Assembly: GCA_017450685.1 (NCBI GenBank)
Contig: JAFSTB010000007.1
Coordinates: forward strand, 29,632-93,631
DNA from: Paludibacteraceae bacterium
GTDB taxonomy: Bacteria; Bacteroidota; Bacteroidia; Bacteroidales; Paludibacteraceae
Length of the DNA: 64,000 nucleotides
Reading direction: 5' to 3'
Part shown: piece after piece, positions 42,830-51,522 of the stretch
Position numbering within the stretch: the first letter of the stretch is position 1
How the letters are laid out: each line of letters begins with the position of its first letter
Notes under the pieces: model-generated
Seen by the model: only the letters and a program-made list of their open reading frames with translations
The model's database searches: none
Told to the model about the DNA's origin: nothing
Position numbers and translations under genes: made by a program

Positions 42830-43842
42830 GAGCGGATATATCTTTCTATTAGTTGTAAAACGTCATTTTCTTCTCTCACTTGTGCTTTGATTGGGATAGG
42901 GAAGATTTTTTGTCGGCATGTGTCCGACAGCGGCAATGATTCCAGTCGCGACCAATCTTTCTCTGTTGTGAAGACCACTGTTGCTTGTTGTGCTGCTTGC
43001 TCTATTTGTTTGCAATCGCTTTTTGAAAAACTGTGGTGATCGGCAAAAGCGAGGTGCTGCAAGTGGTGAAAGCGTTGTTGCAAGAAGTGCAGTAAGTCAT
43101 TGGGTTGTGCAATACCGGTGATAAGCAATACGGGTGTTTGTGGTGACAGAATATCTATATTTGGCGGCAGAGGGGCATACTGTGTCTGTGAGAAAAAGAT
43201 ATGTTGATAAGGCGGCAGGTGCAGTTGGTTGATTAGTGTTCGTCTGTCAAGGTCGGTCATCTGAGGCTGACATTTGGTGACGATAACCACATCAGCTCTA
43301 TGGCTTTGCTGTTTGTTGTCTCTCAATCGTCCCCAGGGTAACAGGTGGTCGTTGGTATAGAGGTTATCGGCGATGGTAAGCAGGATGTTGAATCCGCAAA
43401 TGAGTCGTCGATGTTGGAATGCGTCGTCCAAGAGAACCACTTGCAAGTCAGGCAGTTGCTCTTTAAGTCTCCTGACCCCTTCCACTCGGTCGCGGCAAAC
43501 GGCAATAGGCAGGTAGGGAAACTTACGGTGCAGTTGCATACACTCATCACCCAAGTCATTCACGGTGGAGTGAGCATTGGAGAGGACGAACCCTTTGCTC
43601 TTACGTTTGTAGCCGCGTGAGAGGACTGCCACTTGATATTTGTCGGTCAGAGCCTGTACGAGCCATTCTATATGCGGTGTCTTGCCTGTGCCGCCTACTG
43701 TGAGGTTTCCCACACAGACGGTTGGCACAGACATTTTGTATGAGCGCAACAAGTGCATATCATACAGTTCGTTGCGTATAGCCACCACCAGACCATAGAG
43801 CCAAGAGGCCGGTACACGCCATATTAACGACAACACATTCAA
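42820..43842 (-). CDS. lpxK: Tetraacyldisaccharide 4'-kinase
   Basis: 340 residues. Inner-membrane kinase adding the 4'-phosphate to the lipid A disaccharide. N-terminal membrane anchor region with ASWLYGLVVAIRNELYD, P-loop VCVGNLTVGGTGKTPHIEWL at about 43-62, and VVLLDDAFQHRRL with the Walker B-like acidic pair. No ATG fits the start: TTG at 43842 or GTG at 43836 are the candidates. It overlaps the ABC exporter start by ten bases and follows sppA by 42. Confidence 0.94.
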   Translation of the reverse strand: MNVLSLIWRVPASWLYGLVVAIRNELYDMHLLRSYKMSVPTVCVGNLTVGGTGKTPHIEWLVQALTDKYQVAVLSRGYKRKSKGFVLSNAHSTVNDLGDECMQLHRKFPYLPIAVCRDRVEGVRRLKEQLPDLQVVLLDDAFQHRRLICGFNILLTIADNLYTNDHLLPWGRLRDNKQQSHRADVVIVTKCQPQMTDLDRRTLINQLHLPPYQHIFFSQTQYAPLPPNIDILSPQTPVLLITGIAQPNDLLHFLQQRFHHLQHLAFADHHSFSKSDCKQIEQAAQQATVVFTTEKDWSRLESLPLSDTCRQKIFPIPIKAQVREENDVLQLIERYIRSCI

Positions 43843-43884
43843 TGGCTTACAGTTTTAGGTCTTGCTTATTGAAAGGATATATGC

Positions 43885-45636
43885 TTACTTGATGACCGGT
43901 GCATCCCACCAAGCCATTATGCGACTTTCGGCACACATTTGGCGAATCTTTTTCACTAAACGCTCTTCGGTAGTGGAGGTGTCGAAGCGTTCCATAAGTG
44001 TAGTCAGGAAGTCTTTTTTCTCTGGGTAATAGACCACTTTATAGTCGCTCAGTTCAGCCAAATCAGCGGCTTTGACTATGGCTTGTTCCATACCGCCCAA
44101 CTCGTCCACCAAACCTAAGTTGAGAGCATCTGTACCGAGCCATACTCGTCCTTCGGCTATCTGTTTGATCTCGTCTTGCGTCTTTCCGCGTCCTTCGGCA
44201 CAGCGACGTGTGAAGAGGTCGTAGCCGTTATCCACCATACGCTGCATCAAGGCATACTCGGTTTCGTTCATACCCTTATAGGTGGCATTAACCTCTAAGT
44301 CAGAGTGTTTATTTGTATTAACTCCATCAATATCCACTCCCAGTTTGTCTCTTAATTGAGCGAAGGAAGGTATCATTCCGAAGATTCCGATAGAGCCGGT
44401 GATGGTGTTCTCTTCTGCGAAGATATAGTCAGCACCTGAGGATATATAGTATCCACCCGAAGCGGCACAGTCACCCATCGAAACGATGACAGGTTTGTTT
44501 TTCTCTTTCAGTCTTGACAAGGAATACCAAATAGCCTCACTGGCACTGGCACTGCCGCCGGGACTGTTAACGCGAAGAACGAGTGCTTTGACGTTCTTGT
44601 CTTTATATATTTTGTATATCTGCTTGCGTATTTTTTTTGAACTGATGCCCTCATTACCTGAATCCACGATGTCGCCTTCGGCATAGAGAACGGCTATCTC
44701 ATTGTCGGCTTTATGTTCAACGCGTTCAACGCTAAGAAGCGAAGCAGTAGAGATCGTATTGTATTTCTTCACATCCATCTGTTTCTTCAATAGTGAGTCC
44801 ACTTGTTCGCGATATAGAAGTGTGTCCACTAATCCTGCCAGACGGCAATCGTCGGCTGTCTGCAAACCCATATATCTGTCGGCAAGGGCATCAAGGGTGG
44901 CTATTTCGATGTTTCGGTTTTGAGCGACACCTCTTTTCATCACGTCCCAAATACCTTGCATATAGCGCATTGTCTGTGCTTTATCGGCTTTGGACATTGA
45001 AGTGCGAATGAATGGCTCAACAGCCGACTTGAAAGTACCAACCTTCACTATTTGCATATCTATTCCCACTTTTTCCAGCAGACGTTTGTAATACATCTTC
45101 TCAGCAGACAGTCCGTTCCAATCAACCGAACCGACGGGGTTAAGCATCACCATATCAGCCACTGAGGCCACATAATAGTTCATCTGCGAATAGTTGTCGG
45201 CATAGGCATAGACGAACTTGCCTGACTGTTTGAAATCAGCAAGTGCGTCACGCAAGGCTTTAGCAGAGGCTTGACCCATCGACATTCCTTCCACATTCAA
45301 CATAATACCGCGAATACGCTTGTCTTCCTTGGCAAAAAGGATATTCTCTTTCAGGTCGTCCAATCCCACCACTTCATCGGAGTTCATATATGGCATATCT
45401 TCCAATACGCCGCCGAAAGGATCATCTTCCGGACCTTGCTCTACAAGCGTTCCTTTCATCTTTAATACATAAACGGTGTCATCTTCCAGTTTGACACTTG
45501 AGTCCATCAGCGAACCGAACAGTATGCCGCAAAGGACTGACAAACCCAAATAGACGACGAAACAGATTAAGCAAGAGCGTAAACAACCATAACGGCGTGG
45601 CTCTGCTGAAGGTTGATTTTTCTTAAACAAACTCAT
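43885..45636 (-). CDS. sppA: Signal peptide peptidase SppA, 67 kDa type
   Basis: 583 residues. Membrane-anchored serine peptidase that degrades cleaved signal peptides. One N-terminal membrane segment (about 18-42) is followed by two tandem S49 domains. The catalytic lysine is in VGTFKSAVEPFIRTSMS in the first domain and the nucleophile serine in SMGDCAASGGYYISSGAD in the second. LRVNSPGGSASASE is the oxyanion block. Length equals that of the long E. coli-type enzyme. It starts 15 bases after rnhB. Confidence 0.95.
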   Translation of the reverse strand: MSLFKKNQPSAEPRRYGCLRSCLICFVVYLGLSVLCGILFGSLMDSSVKLEDDTVYVLKMKGTLVEQGPEDDPFGGVLEDMPYMNSDEVVGLDDLKENILFAKEDKRIRGIMLNVEGMSMGQASAKALRDALADFKQSGKFVYAYADNYSQMNYYVASVADMVMLNPVGSVDWNGLSAEKMYYKRLLEKVGIDMQIVKVGTFKSAVEPFIRTSMSKADKAQTMRYMQGIWDVMKRGVAQNRNIEIATLDALADRYMGLQTADDCRLAGLVDTLLYREQVDSLLKKQMDVKKYNTISTASLLSVERVEHKADNEIAVLYAEGDIVDSGNEGISSKKIRKQIYKIYKDKNVKALVLRVNSPGGSASASEAIWYSLSRLKEKNKPVIVSMGDCAASGGYYISSGADYIFAEENTITGSIGIFGMIPSFAQLRDKLGVDIDGVNTNKHSDLEVNATYKGMNETEYALMQRMVDNGYDLFTRRCAEGRGKTQDEIKQIAEGRVWLGTDALNLGLVDELGGMEQAIVKAADLAELSDYKVVYYPEKKDFLTTLMERFDTSTTEERLVKKIRQMCAESRIMAWWDAPVIK

Positions 45637-45651
45637 AGTATCTTAATTTTT

Positions 45652-46269
45652 TTATTCTTTTACCAATTTGAATGACAGGCGATGAAAAGGTGTCGGTCCG
45701 TATTCCTTCAGAGCCTGATAATGGTCTTTGGTGGGATATCCTTTATTCTTATCCCAACCATATTGCGGGAAGCGTTGGTGCAGACGCAACATATAGTCGT
45801 CTCTATAAGTCTTAGCCAACACACTTGCTGCTGCTATAGACATATACTTACCGTCCCCTTTGACCACTGTTTGGTGCGGCACAGCCATACCTGTCGCATC
45901 AGATATATATGGTTTGAATCGGTTGCCGTCCACAATGATATGTTCGGGTTGTGGTTGCAACTGTCTCAGTGCCTTGTGCATTGCCAAAATAGCGGCATTG
46001 AGGATGTTTATTTGGTCTATCTGCTCCACTCCGCTCTCTGCCACCGCCCACGCCACGGCATTCTTTTCTATCCACGGCCGAAGGGTATAGCGTTGCTGTT
46101 CGGTCAGTTGTTTGGAGTCGTTAAGCAAAAGCAGCATCGGGTCTGCAGCATCTATACGCTTAATATCCCAGATGACGGTAGCAGCGAACACGCTACCTGC
46201 TAACGGTCCGCGACCGGCTTCATCGCAACCTGCCTCTATACGGTTCTCTATGTAGGACGGCAACAACAA
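45652..46269 (-). CDS. rnhB: Ribonuclease HII
   Basis: 205 residues. Cleaves the RNA strand of RNA-DNA hybrids and single ribonucleotides in DNA. The metal-binding signature AGCDEAGRGPLAGSVFAA starts at about 13, with aspartate/glutamate at 16-17, and HIIVDGNRFKP and VVKGDGKYMSIAAASVLAK follow. No ATG is available. A TTG at 46269 gives MLLPSYIENRIEAGCDEAG, which is where the family normally begins. Its promoter is at 46316-46347. Confidence 0.93.
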   Translation of the reverse strand: MLLPSYIENRIEAGCDEAGRGPLAGSVFAATVIWDIKRIDAADPMLLLLNDSKQLTEQQRYTLRPWIEKNAVAWAVAESGVEQIDQINILNAAILAMHKALRQLQPQPEHIIVDGNRFKPYISDATGMAVPHQTVVKGDGKYMSIAAASVLAKTYRDDYMLRLHQRFPQYGWDKNKGYPTKDHYQALKEYGPTPFHRLSFKLVKE

Positions 46270-46315
46270 TGCAATACGAATTCAAACGCTTAATCAATCG
46301 TTTATTTACGCCGCG

Positions 46316-46347
46316 CAAAGGTACGGCTTTTTCCGTTATTGTGCAAA
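46316..46347 (-). promoter_or_regulatory. Sigma-ABfr-type promoter for rnhB-sppA and possibly the downstream cluster
   Basis: Leftward: TTTG (46347-46344), 20 bases, TACCTTTG (46323-46316). The palindrome TTGCGCAA (46351-46358) lies three bases upstream of the -33 element. No other consensus promoter was noticed between here and the DUF4143 ATPase at 35.8 kb. Confidence 0.8.
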
Positions 46348-46359
46348 ACCTTGCGCAAT

Positions 46360-48426
46360 CTAATCACCTCTAAGCACTTGCAGACGGTCTTCCATGAGCA
46401 ACATCTCGTCGCGAAGCATAGCGGCTGTATTAAAATCGAGGTCTTTGGCGGCAGCCAACATCTGCTTACGCTTGTCCTGTATGGCTTTCTCCAACTGTTT
46501 GACACCCAGTTGCTGCCAAGCGGCATTCTTCCAACTATCGCGTATCTTGTCCTGCAACTGCTGTTTCTCTTCTTCTGCATTATGATAAAGAGCAGATAGC
46601 GGACTCGTCTGTTGACTTTTCTTCACAGCAGTAGGAGTGATACCATGCTCTTCGTTATAAGCCATCTGTTTGTTTCGGCGGCGTTCGGTCTCCTGTATGG
46701 TCTGCTGCATGGAATGTGTTATCTTGTCGGCATACATTATCACTTGTCCTTCCACATGTCGAGCGGCACGACCTGCAGTCTGCGTCAGTGAACGGGTGTT
46801 ACGTAAGAACCCTTCTTTGTCGGCATCCAAGATTGCCACAAGCGACACCTCAGGCAAGTCCAAACCCTCGCGCAACAGATTGACACCTACCAGCACATCG
46901 TATAGACCTTTGCGTAGGTCGTCCATTATCTTCACTCGTTCGATGGTGTCAATATCGGAGTGTATATACGCCGAGCGAATACCATATTTGCGCAAGTACT
47001 CGTCCAACTCTTCCGCCATACGCTTGGTGAGAGTGGTAACCAGCACACGTTGGTCTTTATCCACACGTTGCTGTATCTCTTCCATGAGGTCATCCACTTG
47101 GTTCTCGGTCGGTCGTACACTGATAGGCGGGTCGAGCAGTCCGGTGGGACGAATGACCTGATCAACCACTATTCCTTCGCTCTTAACCAACTCATAGTCA
47201 GCCGGTGTGGCACTAAGAAAGATAACATTGCGCCTACCTTCTTCGTTCGCCCCATCAGATGCCAATCCTACTTTCCTTTCCCACTCTTCGAACATCAGCG
47301 GTCGGTTGTCGCGTGCCGCCGGCAAACGAAAACCATATTGAACGAGGTTGTCCTTACGCGCTTTGTCGCCACCGTACATAGCATGAATCTGAGGCACGGT
47401 AACATGACTTTCATCGATGATAACCAGTCGATCCTTAGGGAAATAGTCGAGCAAGCAATAAGGTGGTGTGCCGGCAGGACGACCATCGAAATAGCGACTA
47501 TAGTTCTCCACACCCGAACAGTAACCTAACTCTTGTATCATCTCAAGGTCATACTTGACCCGCTCTTCTATACGCTTGGCATAGAGCGGTTCACCTATCT
47601 CTTGAAAGTGCATAACCTGATTGGCAAGATCCAGTTTGATCTGTTCGATGGAAGAGGCTATACGCTCTTTGGAGGTAACAAAGATAGTGGCAGGATAGAT
47701 ATTGATGTGGTCAAAAGTGTCTATATGGTTCATACTGACCGGCTCAAGCAACTCTATCTCATCCACTTCATTGCCAAAGAAAGTGAGTCTTATCACTTGT
47801 TCGGCATACGCTAAACGTATATCCACCGTATCACCTTTGACACGAAAGCGACCACGGTCTAACTCATTGTCGTTGCGTATATATTGTGCTTCCACCAATT
47901 GGTGGAGCAATGTGTCCATAAGTATCTCGTCGCCACGACTTACTGGTATGCACGACTGCGAAAAGTCCTGCGGATTGCCAATGCCATACAGACAACTGAC
48001 CGACGATACGACCACCACATCTTGCCTTCCGCTAAGCAAAGCGGCTGTGGCTGACAAGCGCAGACGGTCAATCTCTTCATTGATACTCAGGTCTTTCTCT
48101 ATGTAAGTGTCGGTTTGAGGGATATAGGCTTCCGGCTGATAATAGTCGTAGTAACTGACAAAATATTCGACGGCATTATTCGGGAAGAAGGCTTTCATCT
48201 CAGCATACAACTGTGCTGCCAATGTCTTGTTATGACTGAGGATAAGTGTCGGACGATTGATCTTACTGATAACATTGGCTATGGTAAAAGTCTTGCCCGA
48301 ACCCGTCACACCAAGCAACGTCTGTGCAGGCGCACCGGCTTGCACACCTTCCACCAATGAACAGATAGCCTGTGGCTGATCACCAGTCGGACTAAAATCT
48401 GATATTAACTCAAAACGGTCTTGCAC
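46360..48426 (-). CDS. uvrB: Excinuclease ABC subunit B
   Basis: 688 residues from a GTG at 48426, giving (M)QDRFELISDFSPTGDQPQA, the normal UvrB N-terminus. An ATG at 48516 would add 30 unrelated residues and overlap gmk by 71 bases. Damage-recognition helicase of nucleotide excision repair. Walker A LGVTGSGKTF at about 37-46, beta-hairpin YYQPEAYIPQTDTYIEKD, helicase motifs with LLREGLDLPEVSLV and QTAGRAARH. The C-terminal UVR domain ends the protein (LEKAIQDKRKQMLAAAKDLD). Confidence 0.95.
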   Translation of the reverse strand: MQDRFELISDFSPTGDQPQAICSLVEGVQAGAPAQTLLGVTGSGKTFTIANVISKINRPTLILSHNKTLAAQLYAEMKAFFPNNAVEYFVSYYDYYQPEAYIPQTDTYIEKDLSINEEIDRLRLSATAALLSGRQDVVVVSSVSCLYGIGNPQDFSQSCIPVSRGDEILMDTLLHQLVEAQYIRNDNELDRGRFRVKGDTVDIRLAYAEQVIRLTFFGNEVDEIELLEPVSMNHIDTFDHINIYPATIFVTSKERIASSIEQIKLDLANQVMHFQEIGEPLYAKRIEERVKYDLEMIQELGYCSGVENYSRYFDGRPAGTPPYCLLDYFPKDRLVIIDESHVTVPQIHAMYGGDKARKDNLVQYGFRLPAARDNRPLMFEEWERKVGLASDGANEEGRRNVIFLSATPADYELVKSEGIVVDQVIRPTGLLDPPISVRPTENQVDDLMEEIQQRVDKDQRVLVTTLTKRMAEELDEYLRKYGIRSAYIHSDIDTIERVKIMDDLRKGLYDVLVGVNLLREGLDLPEVSLVAILDADKEGFLRNTRSLTQTAGRAARHVEGQVIMYADKITHSMQQTIQETERRRNKQMAYNEEHGITPTAVKKSQQTSPLSALYHNAEEEKQQLQDKIRDSWKNAAWQQLGVKQLEKAIQDKRKQMLAAAKDLDFNTAAMLRDEMLLMEDRLQVLRGD

Positions 48427-48445
48427 TGCGTGTTGTGGAGTGAAA

Positions 48446-49009
48446 TTATTTTTCTTCTGGTAAGAATTGTTTGATAAGGGTTGATAGTTGTTTTTTTGCT
48501 TCTTCGAGGTTATCATTCACTATGATAGCGTCAAAGAGCGGAGCGTCAGCCATCTCTATTTCCGCTTTGGCAACACGCTCTTCAATCTTCTCCGCACTAT
48601 CGGTGGCACGTCCAATCAGTCGTCTGCGCAGTTCGTCCACCGATGGCGGTGCCACGAAAATAGACAAGGCTCTGTCACCAAAGATATGTTTCAGGTTAAT
48701 ACCACCTTTCACATCCACGTCAAACACCACATGATGACCGGCTTTCTCAATACGGTCAATCTCCTCACGCAGAGTGCCGTAATAAGTGCCGGAATACACG
48801 TTCTCCCACTCCACCAATGCATCATTCTCTATCAACTGCTTAAACTGCTCTTCGGTGAGGAAATAATACTCTTTGCCGTGTTGCTCTTGTCCGCGAGGAG
48901 CACGTGTGGTGGCAGAGATACTGAACTCAAGATCAGAACGTTGGGTGAGCAGATATTGCACTAACGTGGATTTGCCGCTGCCCGACGGCGCAGAAAAAAT
49001 AAGTATCAT
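48446..49009 (-). CDS. gmk: Guanylate kinase
   Basis: 187 residues. Phosphorylates GMP/dGMP to the diphosphate. P-loop SAPSGSGKST at about 6-15, SATTRAPRGQEQHGKEYYF as the GMP-binding region, and VDVKGGINLKHIF further on. Genes yicC-gmk are commonly adjacent; here 76 bases of heptamer-type repeats lie between them. The uvrB start codon is 19 bases beyond its stop. Confidence 0.96.
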   Translation of the reverse strand: MILIFSAPSGSGKSTLVQYLLTQRSDLEFSISATTRAPRGQEQHGKEYYFLTEEQFKQLIENDALVEWENVYSGTYYGTLREEIDRIEKAGHHVVFDVDVKGGINLKHIFGDRALSIFVAPPSVDELRRRLIGRATDSAEKIEERVAKAEIEMADAPLFDAIIVNDNLEEAKKQLSTLIKQFLPEEK

Positions 49010-49023
49010 AATCCGATATAATA

Positions 49024-49082
49024 AACTCTCAACTCTAAACTACCAAAACTTCTCTCAACTCTAAACTTTCAACTCTCAACTT
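49024..49082. repeat. Heptamer-type short tandem repeats (CAACTCT-based)
   Basis: The yicC-gmk gap is made of CAACTCT, AAACTCT and AAACTTT steps, for example TCTCAACTCTAAACT at two places. It has the same sequence class as the run at 31501-31580 but on the opposite strand, and it directly follows the yicC stop at 49086. Confidence 0.85.
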
Positions 49083-49085
49083 TTC

Positions 49086-49985
49086 TCACAGCACATTCAG
49101 CACCTGCTCTTTTATTTGTTCGAGTAAGTCTTTCATTTTCACCACTATAATCTGCATTTCCGATTGGTTGGATTTGCTACCGAGTGTGTTTATTTCCCGT
49201 CCCATCTCTTGTGCTACGAACCCCAGTTTTTTGCCCACACCGACACCGTCTGCAGCCATCGTTTGACGAAAATAACTGATATGATTGCGAAGTCGCACTT
49301 TCTCTTCGGTGATGTCTAATTTTTCCAAATAGTAAATCATCTCCTCTTCAAGGCGGTTCATATCTATGGCTTTTCTCGTTTCAGAAGCCAGTTTATCAAG
49401 GTTTTGCAACAAGTGTTGACGGATATTTTCCACTCTTGACGACTCATATTGTTCCACTTGTTCAAGCAGAAGACTGATGGCATCAAGTTTCTGCGTAAAC
49501 ATCTGTTGAAGAGCCGCACCTTCTTGCTCACGGAAATGTTTGAAGTCGTTGATAGCCAAACTGATAATCTCTTTTGCCAACAGCCAATCATTGTCAGAAA
49601 GCGGTTCGGCTTCCACTTCTTCGGTCACATCCTTAAAGCGCAAGATGGTATCAGTCATATTTTCAGGCAGTGCCAACCCCGTCTCTTGATGAAGTGACAC
49701 CAGTTCGTTATAGTGCCGCAAAAAAGCCTCTTTATTCAAAGTCACACGATTAGCCAAAGAAGAGGACAGATGACCGTCTGCAAAGTCAAGACGCATATCT
49801 ATCTTGCCTCTTTCCAAAGCTGATGCCAACCATTGACGTATCTCTATCTCTTTGTCTTTCAATTCAGTAGCAATACGCAAACTAACATCAGCCTGCTTGG
49901 AATTGACACTGCGCAGTTCCACTATCAAACGGCGTTCCCCAACCGAACCTTCGGCTCTGCCGAAACCTGTCATACTCTGTAACAT
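49086..49985 (-). CDS. yicC: YicC/RloC-type endoribonuclease family protein
   Basis: 299 residues. The N-terminal YicC domain begins MLQSMTGFGRAEG and contains VELRSVNSKQADVSLRIATEL. The C-terminal DUF1732 domain has RLEEEMIYYLEKLDITEE and ends EMGREINTLGSKSNQSEMQ, followed by a helix. YicC proteins are reported RNases acting in RNA decay. It is the first gene of the leftward yicC-gmk-uvrB operon, with a promoter 23-54 bases upstream of the start. Confidence 0.93.
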   Translation of the reverse strand: MLQSMTGFGRAEGSVGERRLIVELRSVNSKQADVSLRIATELKDKEIEIRQWLASALERGKIDMRLDFADGHLSSSLANRVTLNKEAFLRHYNELVSLHQETGLALPENMTDTILRFKDVTEEVEAEPLSDNDWLLAKEIISLAINDFKHFREQEGAALQQMFTQKLDAISLLLEQVEQYESSRVENIRQHLLQNLDKLASETRKAIDMNRLEEEMIYYLEKLDITEEKVRLRNHISYFRQTMAADGVGVGKKLGFVAQEMGREINTLGSKSNQSEMQIIVVKMKDLLEQIKEQVLNVL

Positions 49986-50007
49986 AAATTTTCATTTTTT
50001 CAACCCG

Positions 50008-50039
50008 CAAAGTTACGGCGAAATTTGCATATACACAAA
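50008..50039 (-). promoter_or_regulatory. Sigma-ABfr-type promoter for yicC-gmk-uvrB
   Basis: Leftward: TTTG (50039-50036), 20 bases, TAACTTTG (50015-50008), 23 bases before the yicC ATG. It overlaps the rightward promoter at 50024-50055 by 16 bases. Confidence 0.8.
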
Positions 50040-50055
50040 ACTTGCCATATCTTTG
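50024..50055 (+). promoter_or_regulatory. Sigma-ABfr-type promoter for the SpoU gene and nadD
   Basis: TTTG (50024-50027), 20 bases, TATCTTTG (50048-50055). The start codon of the methyltransferase gene is at 50121, giving a leader of roughly 60 bases. Confidence 0.78.
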
Positions 50056-50120
50056 TAGGGATTTTTCAGCAAGTTAGGTCTGAAAACACCAACATTTTTT
50101 TGAGCAAAAATAAGCGCAAA

Positions 50121-50864
50121 ATGTCAGAAATAGAGAACATAAGCAAAGCCGTCATCAAACGTATTGCCGGTCTCAAGCAAAAGAAAAACCGCGATGAAAC
50201 AGGACTGTTTGTAGCAGAAGGCGAGAAGTGTATTAACGAACTGAAAGAAGCCTTCCCTATTGTGCATTATCTAACACCCGACAACACACCTATGCGCGAT
50301 TTGGAACGGCTCAGTTCACTACGCACACCACAAGGCTTCATAGCAGTCTTTAAGCAACCGCTTTACCACTTGCAACAAATTGATTATAAGCAACTGATTG
50401 TAGTATTAGACGGCATACAAGACCCCGGCAATATGGGTACCATACTCCGCACTTGCGATTGGTTCGGCATACAAGATGTGGTCTGCTCCGCTCAAACCGT
50501 TGACTGCTTTTCCCAAAAGGTGGTGCAAGCCTCTATGGGTGCTTTGGCACACGTAAGAGTACACTATGTTCCGGCACTGACCGAATACCTGAATAATGTC
50601 CGCCTATCCCACCCTGACCTGCCTTTTTACGGCACTCTGTTAGACGGCAACAACCTGTACGAACAAGATGCCGTAGCACAAAAAAAGAAGGGCTTGATCA
50701 TTATGGGAAATGAAGGTAATGGCATAACGGAAGAGGTGCGAAGACAGATTACACATTCTCTTTATATCCCTTCGTACTCAAACAACCATATTGAAAGTTT
50801 AAACGTAGGTATCGCCACAGCCATCATTTTGGCATATTTCAGACTAAAGGAAAACGAGAAATAG
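50121..50864 (+). CDS. SpoU/TrmH family RNA 2'-O-methyltransferase
   Basis: 247 residues from the ATG at 50121 (MSEIENISKAVIKRIAGL). Upstream in-frame codons fall in the promoter. N-terminal substrate-binding domain (FVAEGEKCINELKEAFP) and C-terminal SPOUT knot with the three motifs: VLDGIQDPGNMGTILRTCDW, IIMGNEGNGI and IPSYSNNHIESLNVGIATAI. The RNA target (23S rRNA or tRNA) cannot be decided. It is followed 16 bases later by nadD. Confidence 0.93.
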   Translation: MSEIENISKAVIKRIAGLKQKKNRDETGLFVAEGEKCINELKEAFPIVHYLTPDNTPMRDLERLSSLRTPQGFIAVFKQPLYHLQQIDYKQLIVVLDGIQDPGNMGTILRTCDWFGIQDVVCSAQTVDCFSQKVVQASMGALAHVRVHYVPALTEYLNNVRLSHPDLPFYGTLLDGNNLYEQDAVAQKKKGLIIMGNEGNGITEEVRRQITHSLYIPSYSNNHIESLNVGIATAIILAYFRLKENEK

Positions 50865-50880
50865 AGATTTTCAAAGTCAT

Positions 50881-51501
50881 ATGTTTATCGGTATTTATGG
50901 AGGTTCGTTTAATCCCATCCATTTTGGTCATTTGGGTTTAGCCCGTTGGGTGGTGGAACACACAGAATTAGATGAAGTGTGGTTGATGGTTACACCTAAT
51001 AACCCGTTGAAAGACAGCACTATCCTTGCCCCTGAAAAGCAACGATTGGCAGAAGCCCAAGCAGCCGTTCAGCGGTCGCTAAAAGAGCAACCGCTAACCA
51101 ACGGAAAAATCATCAGAGTATCTGATTTAGAGTTTTCTCTGCCGCGTCCTTCTTTCACAGCACAGACATTGGCAGTCTTGCAACAGACCTACCCTAACGA
51201 CCGCTTTGCGCTTGTCATCGGTGAAGACAACTGGCAGATTTTCACACGTTGGCGTGATTGGGAAAAGATTCAGCTCAATCATCGCATCTACGTCTATCCA
51301 CGACACCAAGAAACAACCAATAAGCGCGATAATGTTTGTTCCTCACAACCAACATCGCCTCATAGTCAATTCCTTATTCGCGACGACCTTTCAAACAACA
51401 AACTATCATCCGACAACCTAATCGGCGATGTTCATTTTCTGCGCGGTGTTCCCTATTTCGACATCTCCTCCACGCAAATAAGAAATCAAAAAATCAATTA
51501 G
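50881..51501 (+). CDS. nadD: Nicotinate-nucleotide adenylyltransferase
   Basis: 206 residues. Converts nicotinate mononucleotide and ATP to deamido-NAD. Nucleotidyltransferase motif GGSFNPIHFGHLGL at about 7-20, VTPNNPLKD, VIGEDNWQIFTRW and the ISST motif in YFDISSTQIRNQ. It ends in TAG, showing that TAG is an ordinary stop in this genome. The PaaK-like gene converges on it, with 21 bases between the stops. Confidence 0.94.
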   Translation: MFIGIYGGSFNPIHFGHLGLARWVVEHTELDEVWLMVTPNNPLKDSTILAPEKQRLAEAQAAVQRSLKEQPLTNGKIIRVSDLEFSLPRPSFTAQTLAVLQQTYPNDRFALVIGEDNWQIFTRWRDWEKIQLNHRIYVYPRHQETTNKRDNVCSSQPTSPHSQFLIRDDLSNNKLSSDNLIGDVHFLRGVPYFDISSTQIRNQKIN

Positions 51502-51522
51502 AGTTAAACACTTCATATCGCT

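Noticed and set aside
48427-48516. ATG start of uvrB at 48516
   Set aside because: It would overlap gmk by 71 bases and add residues unlike UvrB. The GTG at 48426 gives the normal N-terminus.
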